From contig NHNY01000014.1 in NCBI GenBank assembly GCA_002786065.1, positions 248,001 through 312,000 of the forward strand: a stretch of 64,000 nt of DNA. The letters run 5' to 3'. This DNA is from Microcyclospora pomicola (Eukaryota > Ascomycota > Dothideomycetes > Capnodiales). Of this stretch, positions 53,331-62,153 are shown one piece after another; the first letter of the stretch is position 1, and every line of letters begins with the position of its first letter. The notes beneath the pieces are model-generated. The model had not been told where the DNA came from. It saw nothing but the letters and a program-made list of their open reading frames with translations, and searched no databases. Position numbers and translations under genes: made by a program.

Positions 53331-54625
53331 TGTGAGGTGGGTTGTGGGTATGCCTGTATTGGTAATGGTTGCAGAGGTATCGATATCTTTGCAGTTTTTG
53401 TGCTGGATACTCTCTGAAAACCGAGATGACACCAATCCAGTGCTATCTGCCAGTCGTTAGACAAGACTTGTGATGGTGTGAAACTCGAATCAATGTTCTA
53501 GTACTGATGCGAGAAGCTCTTGAGATGGAGGTTCAACAACTGGAATGAAGAAGAAATGTGCTAAGATTACCAAAAGCAAGGTTCCTTTCAAGTGCTAAGG
53601 TACCGGACATGTACTTTACCCACTCTAGGTCATTGTACGTAGGTACAGGTAGCTGCTAAACAATGCTACCTACGTTCACATCATTGCTTGCCGTGTCGGC
53701 TGAATAGTGTTGCAGGTCGCCTTTTTCCTGAGGGGTCGAGACTGACGTCGGACTCCAGCTTCTCGGATTGCCCGATCCGGTAGACCGTGGGGATTTCCTT
53801 AAATGGTCTGCCGTGTTCAGCCTCTCGTGAATTATGCTGAGAGGAGGCCGCATGGTCACCCGGTGAATAGATAGGTAAATGGATGAGCTGGATAGTGCCT
53901 AGGATGAGAAGCCAGCTTAAGGTTTTCTGCCTTTGCCTTGCTGGACACAGGCATAATGATAGGCTGAGATAGTCAATATCATGACTTCAATCGCATAACG
54001 GAAAGCCAACAATTACACGCATAGGACTCCAATATGGCTACAAGACATCATTGGAAGATGACAATGTCAGAACGAAGCAAAGATACATACTGATCACGAG
54101 TAGGGTTATCTGAAATCTGTAGATGCGTAGATCAAGTGTTTTTCGCAAGTCGATTGCATGCTAGGTGCGAAAGCAGCATCTGAACAGTCTTCCATAGCTG
54201 CCGTCGAGCAGCCTAGGCTAGCAGGTGATGCTAAAGTAGCAGACACAGATTGTTCCTCCAGACCATGAAGGGGGTTGTCGTCCCGCCCACTGTGGAAAGC
54301 TTATAAGTCTTACGGTAGACTTTTGGATCTGTGGACTGCATCCAAGTTATAAAGATACTGTAGTTGTGACGTGCCATGATGTGTGCCATGCTTGTATACA
54401 ATCTGCGGTCGTCAAAGCCAGGCAGCGGCGCACTATTTCCTCTTGTATAAGATCTTTGATTGCGGTGTCGCGTCCAAAACCTACGTTTCTACACGTGTAT
54501 GTTTGTGGACCGAGACCGATCTCGTGGCTGGTGCCAGGAGTTATCGCGACAGTTGTTTGAGGCAATGTCGGTCTCTCCAGTATCGAGTATGTTACAGTAT
54601 GTTACAGTCCAAAGCACCGGATGGC
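53331..54625. other. Intergenic, no gene recognised
   Basis: 1.3 kb between the RpiB-family gene start and the MRP21 stop. Short frames only; AT-richer than its neighbours in places (53980-54150). Confidence 0.4.
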
Positions 54626-55390
54626 CTACCACCCCTGTTTCTTCATTGCCACAACCTTCTTCACGATACCCTTGAACGATTCCTTGAACCTTCGTCGCCA
54701 TCTCAAAGTCTTCAGCCTCTTCCTCTTTAATCCTGGCCGTTCATGGAATTTCTGTCTTGTAAAGTCGGCCCTCACTTTGTTGCGGTTGCAAACGATTTCG
54801 AGCTGGCGAAAAGCGCGCCCAACATCCATATTTCTTGTAGCATCTACCGGGATCATCCTTCCCACGCTTGGGCCTAGCTTGAATGGAAGAGGAGCATCAG
54901 GGGCGACTGGCGCCAGACTACTCCCAAGAGAGGACATATTCGAGTTGGGGTTGAGCATCCGGTCCACGTCAAAGTCGGAAGAGTTAGATGCAAAGTTGTC
55001 TCTTCTGTTTCTGTTCTTGCCGACTGGTCCTATAGCAGCCAGCATCATGTCGGAGACTGAGTTGCCACCTCTTTTGGGGCCATCATCTGCAAAGCTGTTG
55101 CTACTCCGTGAACCCTGGGGTGCCCCGAAGCTGTTGCTCATGATCCTCGATAGCTCGTCTGTCTCATCACGCTCTTCACTGGCCTTTATCGAGCGCGTAG
55201 ATGTATTGCTCTCTGCGAACATCCGGGAACTGGTTCCGAAGCCCTGTGACGGGGTCCTCGATTGTAATGATGGTTGAAATATGGCTGTGCATTTTGCTGT
55301 CGCGCCCCGATGATATGCCCCAGTGGACCGCAGAAATCGGAAGGGCATATTTTGCCGTAGCATCGCCTCTCCGATTCGTAACGCGTCCAT
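54626..55390 (-). CDS. MRP21: Mitochondrial ribosomal protein bS21m (Mrp21)
   Basis: Small-subunit mitochondrial ribosomal protein. 254 residues from the ATG at 55390, which gives a basic presequence (MDALRIGEAMLRQNMPFRFL). A Ser/Asn-rich linker fills residues 35-165, typical of fungal Mrp21. The S21 domain is the last 70 residues: DVGRAFRQLEIVCNRNKVRA, then a run of Arg/Lys (KRKRLKTLRWRRRFKESFK) ending KKQGW. The frame stays open upstream to another ATG at 55594; I prefer 55390 because the upstream part is Cys-rich and would leave only 77 bases to the divergent RBM25-like gene. The S21 identity is firm, the exact start is not. Confidence 0.82.
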   Translation of the reverse strand: MDALRIGEAMLRQNMPFRFLRSTGAYHRGATAKCTAIFQPSLQSRTPSQGFGTSSRMFAESNTSTRSIKASEERDETDELSRIMSNSFGAPQGSRSSNSFADDGPKRGGNSVSDMMLAAIGPVGKNRNRRDNFASNSSDFDVDRMLNPNSNMSSLGSSLAPVAPDAPLPFKLGPSVGRMIPVDATRNMDVGRAFRQLEIVCNRNKVRADFTRQKFHERPGLKRKRLKTLRWRRRFKESFKGIVKKVVAMKKQGW

Positions 55391-55670
55391 CCCAGCGGAT
55401 GCGAAATGTTGAGGAAGGATGACCGGGGATGGCAATGCATTGGATAGTGTTCTCGCGATTGTAGCGGAGGTCTGCTCTCTCCTCCGCAAAGAGGCTTGGC
55501 ATTTTTCGAGCTTCACTACAGTAACTAGGTAACTTGCCTTGTTATTACCAGCCTTACATGAGCAGCTTAGACGCACCTCGGTGCATTCTCCCATCTGATT
55601 CAAACTTCACAACGCTCCCGTCTTCGGATCACATTGGAGACTTCCTGTAATACTCCCGAGACGCGCCGGA
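55391..55670. promoter_or_regulatory. Shared divergent promoter region, MRP21 / RBM25-like
   Basis: 280 bases between the two chosen ATGs; shorter still if MRP21 starts at 55594. A single bidirectional promoter is likely. Confidence 0.5.
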
Positions 55671-58061
55671 ATGGCTTTCAACTATGGTCCTCCACCGGGC
55701 GCATACGGCCATCAGCAAGGGTACGCGCCACCTGGAGGAGCCAACGGACCACCTGCGATGCCTGCTGGGATGCCTGCTGGGATGCCACCCATGTCATTTC
55801 CTGGTGCGCCACCAGGAGTCGTGAATGGTGCGCCAGGCATCGGCGGTCAACATGGACCTAATGGCTTTCCTGCACAGTTCCAGCCACCGCCTAACATGCC
55901 CGACATCAACTTCAATGCACCTGTGATTCGTCTTGGTCTTGGCGAACAAGTACAGGAGCGGGGGAATCCAGCCGACAGACTTGGAGGAGGTGGACGTGAT
56001 GGACGTGGGACTAACACAGAACCCTTAGGCGGAGGTCGAAACAGACTAGGTCTTGGAGCGGAACGACGTGGCGGAGACAACAGAGACATGGACAGGGAGC
56101 GTGCAGCTGTGAGGGAAAGCATGATGGCACTACAACCGCTTACCAGGGAAGAAGTCGCGCGCACGATTTTCATCGGTGGGCTTGGTGAAGGAACACCAGG
56201 TGATACCGCGCTTGAGAATATCTTAGGATGTGTCGGAAAGCTGAGACGGTGGACACGCGCCATTGACGCAGAAGGTAAACTGTGCAAATTTGGCTTTGCT
56301 GAGTATGAAGACGTTGAGAGTCTCGAAGCTGCTGATGAGATACTACATGGCATTGAGGTGCCGCTTTTCAAGAATGGCGTTACGATCAAGAACGATGAGG
56401 GAGAGATACAGAAAGCAAAATTGCTTGTGGTTGTCGATGACGCGAGTAAGAAGTACATTGAGGAATGGACCAGTCGTCGCAAGGAGACCGAAGAGAAGCG
56501 CTCTTTCCGGATGGACACTTGTCGCGAAGACTTGAATCAATGTTTAGCGGTCATCACCAACGCTGGCATCGGTAACGGACTAAGTAATACTGCCGACGGG
56601 CTCGCCCAAGGCGTCACGGCGGGAGACGGTGTGAATGGTGCCGAAGTTGTAACCATTCCATTGAGCCTAGAAGACGAATTATCTGACATCCCCGCCGAAA
56701 TGCGCGCTACCGTCGCAGGAGAAATCAAAGCCTTTCGCGATCGTTCTACTTTGAGAGACCGCGAGCGCCAGCAGCGGGAGGACGCCATGGAACAAGCCGA
56801 GCGTGATCGTGGAGATCAGGCTGCCTACCGCTCACGTCTTGCCTCGGATCCTCCTTCAGGCCCGGTGAGTGCGTCAAACGGCATTCCTGTGGGTCCACGT
56901 GGCGGAGTTCACGGCGCTCCTTCAGGGCCTCGAGGCTTCCGAGGGGCGCAGATGCCTAGTGACTACGCCAATGGCGTGCCGTTCGTCTCTGCGAACGGAG
57001 TGGTGAATGGTATCTCGATCAATCGCGAAGATGAAGATGCTGAAGAAAGCGATGAAGAATTGTACCGCCGCCGAAAAGCAAAGCATGACGCAGAACTTGA
57101 CAAGACATACGCTGAGGTGTGTCGGCGCGTACAGAATCGCGAGCAGCAGCGTGAACTTGCGAAAGAGCGTTTGAGGACACAAGATGCCAATAAACAGCGG
57201 ATAGACGACGAACGAGCGGAGAAACTGGCCAAGCACGAGCGTGAATTTAATGATGATGAGGAAGCTCGGCTGAGGCGGGAGCTGTACTACAAAGATCATG
57301 TCAGCTGGCTGCGAAGCCGCGGTCACGAGCGCAGCCGGGAAGAGTCGGGAGACGCACGCGATAGAGCAGACGAAGAACGCCTCCAGGCGGAGAAACGCAA
57401 TGACCAAGCTAATGCTCACGACCTAGCGAATGCCTTCCTAGCGGATACCGAAAGAGAGATCAACAGCAAGAATCCCCATAGCCAGAAGGGGGCAGGCTTC
57501 AAGATCTCGCTTGGTGCTAATGTCCCATCCGCATCGCAAGCCAATGCTCGTGCTCAGGCAGGCATGCAGCCCAGTCGCCGCGCCGTGGGTGACATCGAAG
57601 GTCTGTTGGATGATGAAGAAGATGCTGCAAATGCTTCCTCCAGTGGCAAGCCTAAACCTGCCCTCAAGCCACTTACAGACACATCCACAGCCCCCACTGA
57701 TCTCACCGAAGAGGAGCGGCAGGAAGGACAACAGCAACTTGCTTCCGAGATACCTAATTCCACTGAAGACCTGTTCAGCTATCCTATCAAGTGGCAGTAT
57801 CTGGCTCCGGATCTGCTCTCTAACAACATCCGGCCCTTTGTCGAGAAGAAAGTCGTCGATTATCTCGGTGTCGCGGAGGAGATTATCGTGGAAGCAACCA
57901 TGGATGCATTGTCGCATGGTAAGAACGGCATGGCCCCAACCGAACTGGTCAGCCTACTGGATGATGCCATGGGTGAAGAAGCCGAGCCGCTCATCAAGAA
58001 AGTGTGGCGGATGGCAATCTTCTACAGTGAAGCAGAGGCCCGCGGATTCGGAGGAATATAG
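55671..58061 (+). CDS. RRM and PWI domain splicing factor, RBM25/Snu71-like
   Basis: Relatives are U1 snRNP-associated factors that influence 5' splice-site choice. 796 residues, no intron. Order: Pro/Gly/Met-rich N-terminus (with MPAGMPAGMPPM), a degenerate RRM at about residues 160-250 (ARTIFIGGLGEGTPG, CKFGFAEYEDVESLEAAD), a middle region with RE/RD-rich charged helices (RDRERQQREDAMEQAERDR; RNREQQRELAKERLRTQDA), and a C-terminal PWI domain at about 700-790 (YPIKWQYLAPDLL, IRPFVEKKVVDYLG, RMAIFYSEAEARGFG). This is the RBM25 order. Divergent from MRP21. Confidence is high for the family. Confidence 0.88.
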   Translation: MAFNYGPPPGAYGHQQGYAPPGGANGPPAMPAGMPAGMPPMSFPGAPPGVVNGAPGIGGQHGPNGFPAQFQPPPNMPDINFNAPVIRLGLGEQVQERGNPADRLGGGGRDGRGTNTEPLGGGRNRLGLGAERRGGDNRDMDRERAAVRESMMALQPLTREEVARTIFIGGLGEGTPGDTALENILGCVGKLRRWTRAIDAEGKLCKFGFAEYEDVESLEAADEILHGIEVPLFKNGVTIKNDEGEIQKAKLLVVVDDASKKYIEEWTSRRKETEEKRSFRMDTCREDLNQCLAVITNAGIGNGLSNTADGLAQGVTAGDGVNGAEVVTIPLSLEDELSDIPAEMRATVAGEIKAFRDRSTLRDRERQQREDAMEQAERDRGDQAAYRSRLASDPPSGPVSASNGIPVGPRGGVHGAPSGPRGFRGAQMPSDYANGVPFVSANGVVNGISINREDEDAEESDEELYRRRKAKHDAELDKTYAEVCRRVQNREQQRELAKERLRTQDANKQRIDDERAEKLAKHEREFNDDEEARLRRELYYKDHVSWLRSRGHERSREESGDARDRADEERLQAEKRNDQANAHDLANAFLADTEREINSKNPHSQKGAGFKISLGANVPSASQANARAQAGMQPSRRAVGDIEGLLDDEEDAANASSSGKPKPALKPLTDTSTAPTDLTEEERQEGQQQLASEIPNSTEDLFSYPIKWQYLAPDLLSNNIRPFVEKKVVDYLGVAEEIIVEATMDALSHGKNGMAPTELVSLLDDAMGEEAEPLIKKVWRMAIFYSEAEARGFGGI

Positions 58062-58976
58062 ATCGTTCGATGTCCTGCATTCAGCCACAAGTGGACATGT
58101 ACAAGGGCTTGATCGTGAGTCATGTCATCCCCTCAACAATTGTCTCCTCGATAACAAGCATGAGGGCGGCTCAGCAACAGACAGGAACACAAGCAGATTT
58201 GGTAGCTTACGCCGGCACCACGAGAAAGAACCGATACACCGGGGCTAGCGATGGAAAAGAGGAGTCCGGAAAGTGAGTCTTTGCTCTCCCGATACACACA
58301 ACATGTAACATCCAAATAGCCAGACAAAAGAGACCGGTGACTAAAATGCAATTTCTTCACAAGGACGACCTCGCCATCGCTCACCGTCCCGTGTCTGAAG
58401 CAAATGATGCATCAGCTTGCTTGCTTGCTTGCTCGCTGTCGGGCTTCCGTTTCTGTCGTACGTATGTTCTCTCACTGGGATTCCATGTTCCCTTCCTGCT
58501 TTCATCCTTTCATCTTGCTGGATTCTCTGTCATCACATGTGTTATGCTCGTAGGACTTAACATTACTCCGACGTTACTGTCTCGTTTTGTGCGGTGTCTT
58601 GTCTCCACGATCGATGACTAGTACAACGTCTTCCCGATCGAACGATTCCTTACGGAACGGCAGTCATGGAAGCTGTCCTCTACGCTTTTCAAATGAGACG
58701 CGAACGCGATCAAAGGTAGTATACAGACCAAGCACATTCATCCGCCATGTAGGTACGTTCACGCATGATATTGATATCACGCACTGGTAAGGCTCTTTCT
58801 CCAAACATCAAAGTATTCTCTTTCCTTCAATAAAACGTACATTACTCACGCGCTCTCATGTGGGAACATTGGTATAGCTAACGGATTTGCACAACCCCTA
58901 TTTCCGAGGCTCCAACGCTCCGTCTGTTCGAAAGGTGCTACAATCTTGCTCCCACACCCAGAGAGCTTCCAGTATT
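58062..58976. other. Convergent intergenic region
   Basis: 915 bases between the ends of the RBM25-like and allergen-like genes. A (GCTT)n microsatellite lies at 58415-58433. A plus-strand 94-codon frame (58337-58621) is hydrophobic but has no family resemblance. Confidence 0.4.
58415..58433. repeat. GCTT microsatellite
   Basis: GCTTGCTTGCTTGCTTGCT, about 4.75 copies of a 4-base unit, in the intergenic region. Confidence 0.8.
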
Positions 58977-59758
58977 CTATTCCGACACAACGTCGCCCGA
59001 CACGACTTTGGTCCCATTCGAATCACCATCCAACTTGTTCTTGAAGTCGTCCACCGACATGGCGGAGTTGGTCGTGACGCCGTGGTCGACGGATGGGTCC
59101 TGGTGGCGTTCTTTGATCGGCACGGTCTTGTGCGTGACGGATGGATCGATGATTTCTGCAATGACATCTTGTTAGCCGCCAAATTTTCCTGCTGGGTCTT
59201 TCGCCATGTTTGACGGAACAGCTCACCCTTCTCGATCACCGGCTGCACCGTCTCGTGCAGGTGATGATGGACCACCTCGGAGGCTTGGGTGGGTTCCTTG
59301 GTCGTCGATTCGAAGGTCTGACCTTGCTCCGTTGTGCTGGCGAACCCTGCGCGATCCTCGTCCGCCTTGGCTTTGGCGTCGGTGTTGTCGTGGTTGAAGC
59401 TGCGGTATTCGGTCGGGGCTGTCTCGGCGTTGTGCTTCTCGGGACGAACTTCGCTGTCCTTCAGCGGCTGGATGGTGGTGTGGTAGTGGTCTTGGTGGCG
59501 CTCCTTCTCCACGACATCCTGCTCGCGGGTCTCGTGTTGCTTGGTGATCTTGGTGTGTTCCACTGCAGGGGCGACATCTTCGGTCACTGAGGTGTCTTCC
59601 TTAGTCGACGCAGAAATTGTGCTGGGGTCGACATTAGAGGTGGATGTAGAGTTGGGATTGTCGGTGCTGTTGGTGGTAGTCTCCTCCGTATCTGTCCGCT
59701 TGCCTGCAGAAGGGATTGAGGAAATGAAGTTGTTGATCGCACTTGAGGCGGCGTCCAT
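58977..59758 (-). CDS. Acidic His-rich stress/allergen-like protein
   Basis: Two exons: 59758-59227 and 59155-58977, intron 59156-59226 (71 nt), total 236 residues. Hydrophilic throughout, rich in Thr, Glu, Asp and His, with no signal peptide. The core EVVHHHLHETVQPVIEK joins across the splice to EIIDPSVTHKTVPIKERHQD, followed by TNSAMSVDDFKNKLDG. This HHH-x-HETxQPV...PSVxHxTVPIxE pattern is shared by fungal proteins often labelled allergen or conidiation-associated, with unknown biochemical role. Earlier in the protein DHYHTTIQPLKDSEVRPEKH looks like a second, diverged copy of the same motif. Without the splice the tail reads as unrelated Arg/Ser/Thr sequence. Probably stress- or spore-related, by inference. 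Confidence 0.72.
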
Positions 59759-62153
59759 CTTGAATGAGGCTTTGAAAGTGGCTTGGGTTAAGAGTCTGGA
59801 GTATGATTTGATGATGGTAGATTGGAAAATTAACTATCTAGCAGGGCGAAGATACGGAAGATACTTGTAGAGACAGTGGTGGCAACACCGTAACACCACG
59901 CACATGCAAATGGGACATCCTTGCGTCACTGTTCGACAATCACCGGGCATACGTGAAGAATAGTGGAGGTGTAGGAGATCCTGACGAGCGCACGGGTCAT
60001 GGAATGTGAGCAGCATCACATGTGAACAGGCCTCGTCGAATGTGGTTGAGGTGTACTCTGAGCACATTCGACCTCGGTGAACGGGAGGTGTTGCGATGAC
60101 AAGATATTGACCAAGTTCCAACATCATGTGCGCAATATCAAGCTAGGATCGCAAGGTATATTGTACCAGACTGCCCGCCATGACGACTTACCATCGCCAA
60201 GGTTCAACCGAATGCATAGTCTTCATGGATAAACGACCAGGATGATGGACTTTCAGGTTCGACGTACAACCTGATCTATATCGTAGGGTAGGCGCTTACT
60301 ATCCATGGCGATAGTTTCGTGATCTACCGTCGAAGTACGATACGTTTGTTGCCCTTCCTGAGCCTACCAAAACCCATCATATCAACAATCGGATTTCACT
60401 ATAATTGCAGCTCAGCTAGGGATATGGCGGAAAGTATGCACCCTACGGTGTAGCAGAATTGGTGCTTGAAATATACCTCATGCATGCAGCATGGGTGATG
60501 TATGTTCCATCCCTTGACGACGGGCAGCGCTCTCTTGACGATGTGACCATCAGACTGTGCGCTGCGGTAGTCTCAAACAGTATCCAGAGTGGAAGAGCAC
60601 GTCTAAGGACCCTAGCATAGCGTGAGCAAGCAGGCAATCGAGTCAAACTCATCTGAGATGACCATGACCAATGGCTACGCCGCGAGCATTAGTTGGCCAC
60701 ATGTTGTGCTGACATTCTGAGGCCCTGCTGGATCGGCAGAACACGGGGCTTATTCATACGCATGCCTGCCACGCGCATATGCGCATCTTTTCCCCAATGA
60801 GCTCAAATGGTAAATTGGTGCAAGTCGTGGTAGCACACCGCAAAATCTTGGTGTACGGAGTATGTAGATGAGTGTGGCTGGTCGCAAGCTCATGGAAGTC
60901 GAGTTTCTACGACGTGACTGGACGGCAACTGTCTGATATTTCATGCAGTATTCTCCGGATTAGAGAAATGTGGTACGCAGGTGACTGCGCAGGAGCCGAT
61001 GTGGAGCGTGAGAAGGGGGCTGTGCTCGATGAATGTGCCACCACAGCCAGCCACGACAATTGATTGTCTGCGTTGAACACGATGCAGATTCCAAGATGGC
61101 ATTCTGCATGGCAGATCCGCGGGCACAAGCAACGCAGATGCTCATTAGCAGGAGGACATGGTAGGCGAAAAGCACTCCTTTACCACGAGATGCCGCATGG
61201 TGGCCCAGCCCCAGCCTGATGCAGAAAAGGCTGCAGCAGGTGGCAGCCGTGCTGATGCCCGATGAGATCTCTGGTAGGCTGAGAAGAACGACGCTTCTCG
61301 GTTCTTATTGCTGGCCTTGCTGCATACTCAGCTCCGCCTTGTCATTGTAGTCACTGCTGTTGGTCTGCGGCGTGTTGGGCTGGGCGGAGCTACCACGCCC
61401 ACTGTCAGAGTAATCATATGGAAGTCCGAGTATGACTGGAGTGAGGCGGAACAATACAGCAGGCAGAGGCACCATCATATAGCAGCCTCTGCGTTTCCTC
61501 TGGCGCGATGCGCATTGCGGTCATCATACCTTACGGACGTTTTGTTGGATTATTGCGCGCTGATGTGGTGTTGAGTACGAATACATGGATCGATTTTGTT
61601 AGGCAGGATTTCAGGAAGCGGTAGTGGCATCGCAGTTCATCTACAACGGCTTCCTACTGGTGCTCGCATCTCCCAGCTGACTCCCGCGCCAGCCCTCACG
61701 CCACACTGCACTTGATCCACCTGTGCCCCCCACCACACCGCTCCGTGGTATATGGTATACACCTCGTGTCCTGGCCACCGCATATTCGTCCTGAGGCGCA
61801 CTTTCATACGAGCTTACTACCTTATTACTTCGAAAACATCTCAGAGCGCTGGCCTTTGTTCAAACTCTCATCCGGGCACGTGTCGGCTGCGCTATCTCAT
61901 AGGGACCGACGGGCAAAAGCATACCGGACATCTAGCACGACGCTTCGCGGAAGAACAATATCGAGACATACCCACCGCGACAGCCTGCTCTCCCAAGACC
62001 TTCGTATGACAGAGCAAAAGGTTTTGGCGTTGTGTGACGCTCGTGGTCGCACAACCACAACGGCGTGGAGCTGGCGGTCAATACAAGCCTGCACCTCTGA
62101 GGAGTACTTATCGCGCACTGGCAGCTTGCCTCGTGTGAATCGTCACCTACAAC
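59759..62153. other. Long divergent intergenic region, no gene recognised
   Basis: 2.4 kb between the starts of the allergen-like and kinase genes. A 168-codon plus-strand frame (61712-62218) overlaps the kinase start in another frame and reads as Arg/His/Ser-rich; not called. Holds both promoters; otherwise nothing seen. Confidence 0.35.
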
